Shown here: positions 25,046 to 33,382 of the stretch, piece by piece | Layout of the letters: every line of letters starts with the position of its first letter | How positions within the stretch are numbered: position 1 is the stretch's first letter | NCBI GenBank assembly: GCA_902810715.1 | Contig: CADDYS010000010.1 | Coordinates: forward strand, 1-37,976 | Direction of reading: 5' to 3' | DNA from: a bacterium | Lineage (GTDB): Bacteria; Actinomycetota; Aquicultoria; Aquicultorales; Aquicultoraceae | Length of the DNA: 37,976 bases | Program-made: the position numbers and the translations under genes | The notes under the pieces: generated by a model | What the model was told of the DNA's origin: nothing | Databases searched by the model: none | Seen by the model: the letters and a program-made list of their open reading frames with translations, nothing else

Positions 25046-26044
25046 ATGACTGCAAGAAGGCTTCTAATGGTTTTAGCTGTTTTTGTAATGCTTTGCCTTG
25101 CGTTTTCATCTCATGTCTTTGCAAGCGATTCCTTGAATTGGCCGGTTAAAGGCGGGGTTCTAAGGCAATTCAGCGCGGGGGAGCACCGGGGTGTCGATAT
25201 TTCTGCAAACGTGGGCGACCCCGTTGCCGCCGCCCAGGACGGCGTTATCTACTGGGTGGGAAAGACCCCAACCGGCGAGCCGTGCATATCGATAGACCAT
25301 CCCGGCGGTTTGACAAGCACGTATCTCCCGGTTAAGGCATCGGTTCAAAAGGGGCAGGCGGTAAAGGCGGGTGAGGCAATCGGAACGATATCCTCAGAGA
25401 CCGATAAGTCGAGTGGCGTCCCGCATCTTCACTTCGGTATTTTCGATACAGCGTCTCGGGACGGTAAAAATTACCTTAACCCTTGTGATTTTCTAGTAAG
25501 TCAGGGAGTACGGACAGAAGATAAGTGCCCGCAGGAAGTGGAGAAGCCGGTGCAAGCGGTAGTGCCGGCGGATATCCCAAAGAATAGCCCTGGCGAGGTA
25601 GTTGCGGCCAAGCCAAGTGGTGAGCCCAAGCCAAGCAATGGGACTGGCGCGCCAAGTCCGGTAGAGGCAGCCACGCCAAGCCGGGTAGAGGCAATTGTGC
25701 CGGGCAGCCCGCCCGTTAAAAATCAAGGCGTCGCCACCGCCAACCCAAAGATTACAACTTTTACCGGGCCGCCTTTAAAAGATCGCAGCAGAGAGACAAA
25801 CTTGAACCGCCTGGTTTTGGTGACCGAAAATACGCTTGTTGTTGGCTTGGATAAAGGCGGGCATACAGGCGCCGTAAAGCCGCCCTGGTATTTGCAGGTA
25901 GTTCTGCTGCGCAGTAAACTCTTGTCTGAAATCGGGTTTGCTTTTTTGGTCCTTGTTATGCTTATGTTAATTGCGGGGCGCGTCTTGTCGACATTCCGCG
26001 TACCTGCTATAATTGATAGGTCTTATACTCCTGCTTCAGCCTAA
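25046..26044 (+). CDS. Exported M23-family (LytM-like) peptidase, membrane-anchored
   Basis: A 332-residue protein. A signal peptide (residues 1-26) ends near HVFA. The M23 domain runs over residues 30-145 with zinc-binding H47-x3-D51 (HRGVDIS) and H127-x-H129 (HLHFG). A proline/alanine-rich linker spans about 150-235 and a single membrane helix about 295-311, near the C-terminus. It may cleave peptidoglycan cross-links at the cell surface. The C-terminal anchor is unusual; most homologues are N-terminally anchored or secreted. GGAGGGG precedes the ATG. It lies 31 bp before rpsF but is not obviously part of that operon. Confidence 0.85.
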   Translation: MTARRLLMVLAVFVMLCLAFSSHVFASDSLNWPVKGGVLRQFSAGEHRGVDISANVGDPVAAAQDGVIYWVGKTPTGEPCISIDHPGGLTSTYLPVKASVQKGQAVKAGEAIGTISSETDKSSGVPHLHFGIFDTASRDGKNYLNPCDFLVSQGVRTEDKCPQEVEKPVQAVVPADIPKNSPGEVVAAKPSGEPKPSNGTGAPSPVEAATPSRVEAIVPGSPPVKNQGVATANPKITTFTGPPLKDRSRETNLNRLVLVTENTLVVGLDKGGHTGAVKPPWYLQVVLLRSKLLSEIGFAFLVLVMLMLIAGRVLSTFRVPAIIDRSYTPASA

Positions 26045-26075
26045 CTGAAGCCGATTAGTCCAGAGGAGGTGAAAA

Positions 26076-26363
26076 GTGAGGAACTACGAGTGCATGATCA
26101 TTCTTGACCCCACTTTGGAAACAGAGGCGATCGACAATTCGCTCGCCAGGTTTTTAGATATAGTTGCCAAAAATGGCGGCAAGGTTGAGAATGTAAACAA
26201 ATGGGGGAAACGCCGTCTTGCCTATCAGATCGGTCAAAGCACCGAGGGTTACTATGTCATCTTAGATATCCAAGGCAAAAACGAGACCGTTTCTGAGCTA
26301 GACCGTATCCTTAAAATTACCGATGAAGTTGTCCGCCACATGATCGTTCGTATTGGAAAATAG
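26076..26363 (+). CDS. rpsF: 30S ribosomal protein S6
   Basis: 95 residues, standard length. It begins MRNYECMIILDPTLE and ends TDEVVRHMIVRIGK, both typical of S6. AGGAGGTG lies six bases before the GTG start. It binds the central domain of 16S rRNA together with S18, encoded two genes later. First gene of rpsF-ssb-rpsR-rplI-dnaB. Confidence 0.97.
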   Translation: MRNYECMIILDPTLETEAIDNSLARFLDIVAKNGGKVENVNKWGKRRLAYQIGQSTEGYYVILDIQGKNETVSELDRILKITDEVVRHMIVRIGK

Positions 26364-26372
26364 GAGAGTAAA

Positions 26373-26792
26373 ATGGCCAGTCTAAACAGGGTGTTTATTA
26401 TCGGAAATCTGACGATGGACCCGGAACTTAGATTCACGCCAAACGGGACCGCCGTTGCCAACTTAAGAGTTGCGGTAAACCATCGCTATCAGGGTGCGTC
26501 GGGTGATTGGGTGGAAGAGGCAAGTTTTTTTAATGTGGTTGCATGGGGAAGACAAGCCGAGGTCTGCAACGAGTATTTAAGAAAAGGACGGCCGGTTCTT
26601 ATCGAGGGAAGGCTTCGAAGCCGCTCCTGGGAGACACCCGAAGGCCAAAAACGATCGGCTGTTGAGATCGTCGCAAGTAGAGTCCAGTTCTTAGGCAAGG
26701 CGGAGACCCGCAGCGAGGACACGATAGCGGCGGAAGCCGATGCCGATCTCCAGGCGCTTGGAGTCGGCGAGATCGGCGATGTACCGTTCTAG
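26373..26792 (+). CDS. ssb: Single-stranded DNA-binding protein
   Basis: A 139-residue protein. The OB-fold covers residues 1-105 (NRVFIIGNLTMDPELRFTPNGTAVANLRVAVN, then FFNVVAWGRQAE and GRPVLIEGRLRSRSWE). The usual glycine-rich linker is nearly absent. The tail ends GEIGDVPF, the acidic hydrophobic tip that recruits repair and replication proteins. It lies nine bases after rpsF. A dispersed repeat separates it from rpsR. Confidence 0.97.
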   Translation: MASLNRVFIIGNLTMDPELRFTPNGTAVANLRVAVNHRYQGASGDWVEEASFFNVVAWGRQAEVCNEYLRKGRPVLIEGRLRSRSWETPEGQKRSAVEIVASRVQFLGKAETRSEDTIAAEADADLQALGVGEIGDVPF

Positions 26793-26936
26793 AAAAGGCC
26801 AAAGGGCGAAAAGGCCACTATTTAGGCGAAAAGGCCATAAGGCCAAAAGGCCAAAAGGTGAAAAAAATCTTAGAATACCTTTCTGGCCTTTTGGCGGACT
26901 TACAATCTAGACCCAAAAAACAGTGGCCTTTTGGCG
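26793..26936. repeat. TCTAGACCCA repeat, copy 3 (inside the ribosomal operon)
   Basis: The left arm is longer than in the other copies, with about five GGCCAAAAGG- or GGCGAAAAGG-like units. The spacer is AT-rich; right arm CTGGCCTTTTGGC, GGACTTACAATCTAGACCCA (core 26906-26915), second right arm TGGCCTTTTGGCG. It begins at the base after the ssb stop codon. A leader shared with the CoA-activase gene continues to the rpsR ATG. Confidence 0.9.
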
Positions 26937-27000
26937 AGACAGAGTGATGAGCACTACTCATTGAAAAGACAAAAAAGAATCTTGGAAGGAGATTTAACAC

Positions 27001-27228
27001 ATGGCAGATTATGTCCGCAGGCCGAGGCGTAAGTACTGCGCCTTTTGTAAGGATAAAGTTGATTATATCGATTATAAAGATTTCAATCTCTTGCGCCGGT
27101 TCATGAGCGACCGTGGCAAAATCAGGCCGCGCCGTGTTACCGGCACGTGCTCCCAGCACCAGCGTGACTTATCAATTGCGATAAAGCGCGCAAGAGAGAT
27201 GGCGCTATTGCCTTATACATTACGGTAG
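27001..27228 (+). CDS. rpsR: 30S ribosomal protein S18 (zinc-binding form)
   Basis: 75 residues. C13-x2-C16 and C50-x2-H53 form the zinc site of the C+ form; [26 protein letters not shown] is diagnostic of S18. A cell that also had a C- copy could switch under zinc limitation, but none is seen here. GGAAGGAG precedes the ATG within a leader almost identical to that of the gene at 17514. Confidence 0.97.
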   Translation: MADYVRRPRRKYCAFCKDKVDYIDYKDFNLLRRFMSDRGKIRPRRVTGTCSQHQRDLSIAIKRAREMALLPYTLR

Positions 27229-27250
27229 CCGGTATATGGTAACGTAGTTG

Positions 27251-27293
27251 CCGATTTATCGGGCGGTAATGTAGCGCAGGGCTTTAGCCCTGC
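27251..27293. repeat. Double-hairpin repeat before rplI
   Basis: CCGA-TTTA-TCGG (27251-27262) and GCAGGGC-TTTA-GCCCTGC (27276-27293). The same two hairpins occur in opposite orientation at 33712-33752. It lies between rpsR and rplI, and so is transcribed. Confidence 0.65.
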
Positions 27294-27343
27294 CAAGCGG
27301 TGAAATGGTTAAATGGTTTTGGGTTAAAGGGTGAAAGGGAATA

Positions 27344-27799
27344 ATGAAAGTAATCCTTAAGGAGGCCGTAGGAGGCCTTGGTAAGATTGGAGACGTTATA
27401 AATGTAGCGGATGGCTACGCCCGCAACTACCTCATCCCGAAGGGATTGGCTGTTGCAGCCACTCCGGGTGCTCTTAAAGAATGGGAACAAAAGAAAGTGG
27501 TTATTACCAAGCGGGAATCCCAGGAGAGGTCTGAGGCCGAGAGGCTGGCTGCTGAACTAAACGACAAAGAAGTAACGGTCGGGGCCAAAGTCGGCGAGGA
27601 AGGCAAGCTCTACGGCTCGGTTGGCTCTAAAGAAGTCGCGGCTGCAATTCATGAGCAACTTAAGGTAGAGGTGGATAGGAGGAAGATCGAGGTTGGCCAG
27701 ACGATAAAAGAAGTCGGCACCTATCCGGCCCACGTAAGGATCTACCCGGGCGTTGAGGCCCTTGTTAAGGTCACCGTTGTTGCAGGTAAAGAGGAGTAA
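27344..27799 (+). CDS. rplI: 50S ribosomal protein L9
   Basis: A 151-residue protein. The N-terminal domain [36 protein letters not shown] is diagnostic, followed by the long helix ([27 protein letters not shown]) and the C-terminal domain ([15 protein letters not shown]). It binds 23S rRNA domain V. The stop overlaps the dnaB start by one base (TAATG), so dnaB translation is coupled. Confidence 0.97.
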   Translation: MKVILKEAVGGLGKIGDVINVADGYARNYLIPKGLAVAATPGALKEWEQKKVVITKRESQERSEAERLAAELNDKEVTVGAKVGEEGKLYGSVGSKEVAAAIHEQLKVEVDRRKIEVGQTIKEVGTYPAHVRIYPGVEALVKVTVVAGKEE

Positions 27800-29172
27800 T
27801 GAAGGCGGCTGATAGACCGCAGCAATTTGCAAGCTTCGACAAGGTTCCGCCGCATAACATGGAGGCGGAGCAGTCGCTCCTTGGCGCCATGCTTATATCC
27901 CCGGATGCAATCTCGGAGATATTGGAGTTTTTAGGCGCGGACGCTTTCTACACCGAGGCACACCGAAAAATTTATGAGACGATAATCGAGCTCTATGCAA
28001 AGGGAGAGCCGGTTGACCCGATTACCCTTTCTGAGGCCCTCTCAAGTAGGGGATATCTTGAAGTTTGCGGTGGCAAGCCCTACGTACACACTCTAGTAAG
28101 TTCCGTACCCAGTGCGGCAAACGCGAGGTATTACGCTAGAATTATCGAGAGAAACTCGACTTTACGCGCGCTTATTAAGGTTTCGACGGAGATAGCCTCG
28201 CTTGGCTATGAGGCCCCCGAGGATGTCGAGGGGCTAATCGACCGGGCGGAAAATCTCATCTTTCAAATTGCGCACAAGCGCATGAGCGAGAAGTTTGTCC
28301 ATATCAAAGATCTTCTTAAGGAAGGCTTTGAGATGGTCGAGAGCCTCTACGAGAAAAAAGAGCAGATTACCGGCATCCCGACCGGCTTTGTTGACTTGGA
28401 TAAACTTCTGGCCGGTTTTCATCCAGGCGATCTTGTCATCCTGGCCGCAAGACCCGCCATGGGTAAAACCGCGCTTGCGCTAAATATCGCCGCCAATATC
28501 GCATCCAACAAGGGATTAAACAACATACCTGTAGCCATCTTCTCGCTTGAGATGAGCCGGCAGCAACTCGCCCAGAGGATGATGTGCGCCGAAGCCAGAA
28601 TCGACAGCCACCGCCTCCGCACGGGTCATCTGCGAGACGAGGACTGGAAGGATCTCGTCAATGCAATCGGAAGAATCGCGGATAGACCGATCTTTATCGA
28701 TGATACCCCAAACATTGGTATTCTTGAGATACGTGCCAAGGCAAGACGCCTTTTTGCAAGACACTCGCCGGGAATCATTATCGTCGATTATTTGCAGCTT
28801 ATGCAGTCCTATCGCAGGGTAGAAAACCGGCAACAGGAGATCGCCGAGGTCTCAAGGGGACTCAAGATACTTGCCAAGGAGTTAGAGGTACCGGTTATTG
28901 CTCTCTCCCAGCTCTCCCGAGCAGTTGAGCAAAGAAGCGACAAGAAACCGCAACTCAGTGACCTTCGTGAGAGCGGCTCGATCGAGCAAGATAGCGACAT
29001 CGTCATGTTTATCCACCGCAATATGTATGGCAACTTGGATGACCCGGATGCGGCAGATGAGAGAAGGATCGCCGAGATACATATCGCAAAACACAGAAAC
29101 GGACCAACTGGGCTTATAAGACTTACCTTCCAGGAGCACTTCACGAGGTTTGATAACTATATCGGCGGCTAA
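27799..29172 (+). CDS. dnaB: Replicative DNA helicase DnaB
   Basis: 457 residues, standard length without an intein. The N-terminal domain starts VPPHNMEAEQSLLGAMLISPDAI. The RecA-like motor has Walker A AARPAMGKT (216-224), Walker B IIIVDYLQLM, and QLSRAVEQRSDKKPQLSDLRESGSIEQDSD near the end. It unwinds DNA ahead of the replisome as a hexamer. It is the last gene of the rpsF operon; hairpin ATCAC/GTGAT (29175-29188) follows the stop. Confidence 0.97.
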   Translation: MKAADRPQQFASFDKVPPHNMEAEQSLLGAMLISPDAISEILEFLGADAFYTEAHRKIYETIIELYAKGEPVDPITLSEALSSRGYLEVCGGKPYVHTLVSSVPSAANARYYARIIERNSTLRALIKVSTEIASLGYEAPEDVEGLIDRAENLIFQIAHKRMSEKFVHIKDLLKEGFEMVESLYEKKEQITGIPTGFVDLDKLLAGFHPGDLVILAARPAMGKTALALNIAANIASNKGLNNIPVAIFSLEMSRQQLAQRMMCAEARIDSHRLRTGHLRDEDWKDLVNAIGRIADRPIFIDDTPNIGILEIRAKARRLFARHSPGIIIVDYLQLMQSYRRVENRQQEIAEVSRGLKILAKELEVPVIALSQLSRAVEQRSDKKPQLSDLRESGSIEQDSDIVMFIHRNMYGNLDDPDAADERRIAEIHIAKHRNGPTGLIRLTFQEHFTRFDNYIGG

Positions 29173-29334
29173 GAATCACTGGGGTGATCTCTAGGCCACT
29201 CTTCTCTTAGGTAGGTTAAAAAGTAATTCCACTTTGCTTTTTAAACAATTTTAAAGCACAAAAAACAAGCTTTTGCTGCGCTTTTGCAACAAAATGTTGC
29301 TTTTGCGTAAATTCTATTTTTAACTGCCGGAAAG

Positions 29335-29811
29335 TTAGGTTAGCTCCCAATAACTTGCTTTCTTTGACCCAACTAAATGAATTTTGCCTTCATTTCTCAA
29401 TATCTCGAGTAAATATCGTATTTGCCGTTGTGTTAACATAGGCAGCATATCCTCAAAGTCCCTAATTACACCCTTCTTATGGACTTTTAAGTGTTTTAGT
29501 ATTAGCTCCTTGTTAGTTTCTCTATCGAGCCCTCTTTTACGCGTATAGATGCCCTTTTTCCCTATAAAGTTATAATATTTCCCTGCAAGAATATAACGAA
29601 CACCCCTGCCCCTTCCACCCAGTTTCTCAATAACTCCTAGATCAACTAATCTTGGCAAGCGTTCTCTTAAATTTTTAGGGATAAGTTTACTGTCGCGAAT
29701 GTAGTCTAAAATCAAAAAGTCCTCAGTTGAGAAAACTTCCTGGCTCTCCTGACCTACGCGCTCCAAGAATTGGAGGAAGTAAGGGTCTTTAACTTCGCCG
29801 TGTAGTGTTAA
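29335..29811 (-). pseudogene. C-terminal remnant of an AlbA_2-type ATP-binding regulator
   Basis: The frame is open from just after a TAA (29814-29812) to the stop at 29335, 159 codons, but the only start codons are weak (TTG at 29766). DPYFLQFLERVG before that TTG is also protein-like, so coding sequence extends upstream of any usable start. The C-terminal half, with FSTEDFLILDYIRDSKLIP and two winged-helix-like segments (RGVRYILAGKYY and LTQRQIRYLLEILRNEGKIHLVG), resembles the end of AlbA_2/ATP-dependent-helicase-like regulators. The N-terminal ATP-binding part is missing. The stretch is AT-rich compared with its neighbours. A short functional protein remains possible. Confidence 0.6.
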
Positions 29812-29978
29812 TTAAAAATTATGAAGCACCGATGAATTTATTTTCACCTAGCGTTACAGCAGCTTAGTTAGGTTGTCGTTTAATTTGTCATCGTGGTTGT
29901 TGTTTCGTTAAGACCGGAGATACTATGTTGTTTCACCTAACTTGTCCTACTCTTTTACTGGTTCTTGATGCAAGCCAA

Positions 29979-30563
29979 TTATGAGCAGATATAGGTGACA
30001 AAAGGAAACTTTGCGTGCTCTTTATTGATCTCCCAGCCAGCTTCTTTAATCATTTCAGCAATATTATATCTAGTGAATTTAAGAAACCCCGGGGGCTCAA
30101 ATAGCGCAAGTGCGTATCTAAAAAAGCTCCAGAAAAGCGTCCACTTATCAAGGCCAAACTCTGTGACGGCCAGCTCTTTAGAAATGCGCCTTGCCTCTTT
30201 TAGTGCGGATTTAGCACCGGGCGCCGTCATCTCATGCAAGCCAAGGACGATAAGAGCAACATCAAACGTTTTATCAGCGAAGTCGGTGTGCGTTGCGTCC
30301 ATCACGCGAAAATCGATGTTATCTGCACGCGGGTCGGTCTTGGCGATATTGATGCGCTGCTCAGAGATATCGATTGCCGTAACATGACGGGATTTCTCGG
30401 CGGCGGCATAGGCCATACCACCAACGGCCGTTGCCATATCAATCACCCTGGTATCTGGGCCAATACCGGCTGTCTCGATGATTCGGCGCCTAAAATCAGA
30501 TGTTTGCCCCGACCTGCCCATCCTTTTAAGCGCAAATGTTTCGATTGTTTCTCTTAATCCCAA
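29979..30563 (-). CDS. Class I SAM-dependent methyltransferase
   Basis: A 194-residue protein. VIDMATAVGGMAYAAAE (40-56) occupies motif I, VTAIDIS (61-67) motif II, and FDVALIVLGLHEM motif IV, so the Rossmann-like methyltransferase fold is clear. The first glycines of motif I (usually DxGxGxG) are Ala-Thr-Ala, which is unusual, but the last Gly-Gly is kept. The substrate is unknown; the hydrophobic segment LFWSFFRYALALFEPPGFL near 130-150 hints at a lipid or membrane-quinone substrate, which is speculative. It is divergent from the VanZ-like gene. Confidence 0.82.
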   Translation of the reverse strand: MGLRETIETFALKRMGRSGQTSDFRRRIIETAGIGPDTRVIDMATAVGGMAYAAAEKSRHVTAIDISEQRINIAKTDPRADNIDFRVMDATHTDFADKTFDVALIVLGLHEMTAPGAKSALKEARRISKELAVTEFGLDKWTLFWSFFRYALALFEPPGFLKFTRYNIAEMIKEAGWEINKEHAKFPFVTYICS

Positions 30564-30706
30564 GATGCTCTCCTAAAGGCTATCTTGCGTGCCTTAGCTT
30601 GTTCACATAACTATACTTCGAGTATCTAGTGGACGAAATTCCGCGATTATATGGAAATAAGTTTATAATCATTGTTGTAAGTATATCAACTAAATAGGTG
30701 CTCTGG

Positions 30707-31219
30707 ATGAAATCTAATTCGATAAAAAATTTGTTGCCTTATCTTATGGCCCTCACTTGCTTAGCTGGCATTGCTTATTCATCCAGTCAACCGTTCTATG
30801 AGCAAGACTTGCGGCCGGAGATTGGACAGTACGATAAGATCATGAAAGGGATAAAGGGGATGCCGGAGATAAGGTTTCATTATGGTCGCCAACTAGTGGA
30901 TAGCCGCAGACCGGCGGACTTCATCCAGTTCTGGATTCGCAAGGCAGGGCATGTGCTATCTTACGGGATATTGGGCTTATCGCTTGCGGCAATACTTGCC
31001 GGTAAAGGGTTGACAGGTGTTAAGCGATTGCTAGCGGCAAGCATGCTAATTATCCTGATAGCAAGTATTGATGAGTGGCACCAGACTTTTGTCTTCGACA
31101 GAACCGGCAGGGCGATCGATGTCGAACTAGACCTGGCTGGATACCTGGTACTTGCGCTCATTGTGTGGCTCGGTAAACAAGTCACCATTAAAACCCGTCG
31201 CCCTCTTTCATCTGCTTAA
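30707..31219 (+). CDS. VanZ-family membrane protein
   Basis: About 170 residues from the ATG at 30707, with AGGTG six bases upstream; a GTG at 30698 lies in that site. Helices are visible at about residues 9-26, 84-102 and 110-127, plus one at the C-terminus. KAGHVLSYGILGLSL and SIDEWHQTFVFDRTGRAIDVELDLAG are the VanZ signature. Function is unknown in most bacteria; VanZ gives teicoplanin resistance in one system. Its 3' end overlaps that of the convergent GMC gene by 32 bp. Confidence 0.88.
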   Translation: MKSNSIKNLLPYLMALTCLAGIAYSSSQPFYEQDLRPEIGQYDKIMKGIKGMPEIRFHYGRQLVDSRRPADFIQFWIRKAGHVLSYGILGLSLAAILAGKGLTGVKRLLAASMLIILIASIDEWHQTFVFDRTGRAIDVELDLAGYLVLALIVWLGKQVTIKTRRPLSSA

Positions 31220-32759
31220 TGATGTATTCCGCGGTTCTTGCGGCTAAGGCTTGTGCGGTCAATGTGGGGTTTACCGCTCCTGAAGTTACAAAAATCGGTG
31301 TGCCTGCAATAAATAAATTTGGGATATCGTACGACTGGCCGTAAGAGTTAACAACGGATGTCTTGGGGTCTTCTCCCATCCGGCAGGTCCCCATAAGGTG
31401 TGCCGATGCCGGGGCGGGGAATATCTCTACTGCGCCGGCCGCCTCCATGATGTCGGCAGAGAGTTTTAACCCGTGCTCAATTAACTTCTTATCGTTATCT
31501 CCATATTTAAAATAAACGATCGGGATGGGAAGGCCGAACTCACCAACTTCATCGGATAGCTCGACACGGTTTTCCTTGTTGGGGAGGACCTCGCCGATGA
31601 TGCCGTTTCGCATCCAGTAATTGTAGCCTTTCATAAAATCAAGCAACTTGTGTCCCCACATGTCGCGCCTTGAGTTAATCGCAAGGTTTGCGAAATCAAT
31701 TGGTCTTCCGGCGTAAGGGCCAATGGTAAAGCCGCGTTTGTAGTCGTTACCTGCATCGGTCTCGTAAAAGTCCTGTGTGATCACAGTTGTCGGGGGGTTT
31801 CTGTATTGGCGTACCGGCTCTTTAAATCTTGCGTAGACTAGATGATCGGAGTGAACCATCAAATACTTACCGACCGCACCAGACGAGTTGGCAAGGCCAT
31901 CCGGAAAATCCGAGTTGGCCGAGGCAAGAAGAAGCCTTGGCGTCTCGACTACAAAGGCCGATAAGATCACAACTCTTGCCTTGATACATTGCTTGGCGCC
32001 CTCCCGGATGAATTCGGCCCCGCTTACTTTTCCGCTTTTGTCGGTTGTGATCTTCGTGACGTAGGCATCCGGTACTATAGTGGCATTATACTTTTTTGCC
32101 TTGGGGATAAAGTTTAAAAGGGTGTAGGACTTGGCGTTTGGCTTGCATCCCTCGTGGCAATATCCCCGGTTGGTACAGGGCTCGCGCTTAAATCCCCAGG
32201 GGTCTTTGTAGTAGGCGGTGACCATTGCAAGCGGGCATACCGCCGGCTTGATACCTAGCTTCCCACAGCCATCCATGAATTTTTGCGCCTGGCAGTCCGT
32301 CTCGTGCTCTGGCTGCGGGTAGCTTCCTTTACCCTCCCAGGGCCACTCTTCAGGGCCGGCTACGGGGAGCTCATGCTCCATAAATTCGTAGTAGGGTGCA
32401 AGGTCGTCGTAGGTAATCGGCCAGTCCTCGCCTACACCATCTAATGTTTTCGTTCTAAAATCGGAGGGATGTAGACGAAGCGCCATCATGGTGTAGTGGA
32501 TGGTTCCACCACCGACTGCCTTTCCAGAAGTCGATGTCCCGATGCTGACACGGTTTTCTGCAGTTGATGCGTTGATACGCGGCCCGTCCCAGAAGAGCTT
32601 TCGCATCTCCCACTCGTCGGAAGCCCAGTCTTTTTCAGGATTCCAGTAGGGGCCGGCATCCAGGCAGATAACTTTTAAGCCGCCCTCGGCAAGTTGACCG
32701 GCCAGCACCGAGCCAGCCGCTCCCGTCCCGATAATTAAAACATCGAACAACTCACTCAT
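31188..32759 (-). CDS. GMC-family FAD oxidoreductase
   Basis: About 523 residues from the ATG at 32759, which overlaps the stop of the previous gene (ATGAGTGA) and has GGAGAG upstream. FAD-binding DVLIIGTGAAGSVLAGQLAEGG is N-terminal. VSIGTSTSGKAVGGGTIHYTMMALR binds FAD. SAHLMGTCRMG (His) and GAVNPTLTAQALAART (Asn) hold the catalytic pair. CTNRGYCHEGCKPNAKS and nearby cysteines match the Fe-S-type cysteine set of some gluconate/glucose dehydrogenases. It oxidises an alcohol or sugar and passes electrons on. Its small subunit is the preceding gene; no cytochrome subunit gene is adjacent. The substrate cannot be named. Confidence 0.9.
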   Translation of the reverse strand: MSELFDVLIIGTGAAGSVLAGQLAEGGLKVICLDAGPYWNPEKDWASDEWEMRKLFWDGPRINASTAENRVSIGTSTSGKAVGGGTIHYTMMALRLHPSDFRTKTLDGVGEDWPITYDDLAPYYEFMEHELPVAGPEEWPWEGKGSYPQPEHETDCQAQKFMDGCGKLGIKPAVCPLAMVTAYYKDPWGFKREPCTNRGYCHEGCKPNAKSYTLLNFIPKAKKYNATIVPDAYVTKITTDKSGKVSGAEFIREGAKQCIKARVVILSAFVVETPRLLLASANSDFPDGLANSSGAVGKYLMVHSDHLVYARFKEPVRQYRNPPTTVITQDFYETDAGNDYKRGFTIGPYAGRPIDFANLAINSRRDMWGHKLLDFMKGYNYWMRNGIIGEVLPNKENRVELSDEVGEFGLPIPIVYFKYGDNDKKLIEHGLKLSADIMEAAGAVEIFPAPASAHLMGTCRMGEDPKTSVVNSYGQSYDIPNLFIAGTPIFVTSGAVNPTLTAQALAARTAEYIIKQMKEGDGF

Positions 32760-33330
32760 TGCCACTCTCTCCAAGCTCGGGTTCGTACTCCATCTTCTCG
32801 TCGCATCCCAAAGCATAATACCCATAGGGATAGGCGGGGCCGGCAAATTGTATCTCATTCCAAGCATGCGGGAACGAGTAGTAGATTGCGGCTATGTCGG
32901 CAATCATCGCCTGCGAGAACAAATCGGATGGAAACTCCCAAATATCCTTGTTAACTTGTTCTTGCAAGGTTTTCTCAAGAAGAGCGGTCGTCTCATCAAA
33001 GGTAAGATCAGCTACACCCTTGCTGAAAGTCGCCTTGGATTCTTTATCTAAAAACGAGAGGCCTTGTTTATACATCTGCGGGCGCCAGGGAAGATCAACC
33101 GGGCGCACGCCTTTTTTCTCACTTCCCTCGATCTTGCGCCCGAGTATCTCTTTTATCGGGATATCTTCGTGGATGCCGGGGATCACCGCCTCGATGATTT
33201 TTGCTACCGCACGCAACTCGCTGTCGTCAAAGAAAGTTTGGGTCGGCACCTCGCTGATACGCTTTTCAATTACTTCTTGTGTTGTTTTGTCCCAGTGGTA
33301 TTTCCAGGGCATTACGTCAAACTCGGGCAT
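32752..33330 (-). CDS. Gluconate 2-dehydrogenase subunit 3-like protein
   Basis: About 192 residues from the ATG at 33330, with GGAG five bases upstream; a GTG at 33351 is the longer option. It belongs by pattern to the gluconate 2-dehydrogenase subunit 3 family: FFDDSELRAVAKIIEAVIPG near the N-terminus and a helical body ending AWNEIQFAGPAYPYGYYALG. No twin-arginine signal is visible. It overlaps the GMC oxidoreductase gene by 8 bp, the usual arrangement for the small subunit. Confidence 0.87.
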   Translation of the reverse strand: MPEFDVMPWKYHWDKTTQEVIEKRISEVPTQTFFDDSELRAVAKIIEAVIPGIHEDIPIKEILGRKIEGSEKKGVRPVDLPWRPQMYKQGLSFLDKESKATFSKGVADLTFDETTALLEKTLQEQVNKDIWEFPSDLFSQAMIADIAAIYYSFPHAWNEIQFAGPAYPYGYYALGCDEKMEYEPELGESGNE

Positions 33331-33366
33331 AAACACTCCGTGTTCGTTCACCGTTCATAGAATCGT

Positions 33367-33378
33367 CCGATAAATCGG
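33367..33378. repeat. Short hairpin of the ATAAAT type
   Basis: CCGA-TAAA-TCGG, the same hairpin as at 27251 (opposite orientation) and 33712, followed by GCAACTAC. It lies between the DUF2769 gene and the oxidoreductase genes on the minus strand. Confidence 0.5.
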
Positions 33379-33382
33379 GCAA

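Noticed and set aside
27799-29172. Possible intein in DnaB
   Set aside because: The protein is 457 residues and Walker A, Walker B and C-terminal motifs are at normal spacing, so no insertion exists.
29217-29245. TTAAAAAG/CTTTTTAA hairpin as terminator of dnaB
   Set aside because: The stem is entirely A-T apart from one pair and the loop is long; it is better explained by local AT-richness.
29815-29978. Search for a tRNA or small RNA gene in the spacer before the methyltransferase
   Set aside because: No cloverleaf, no conserved T-loop sequence and no strong stem were found.
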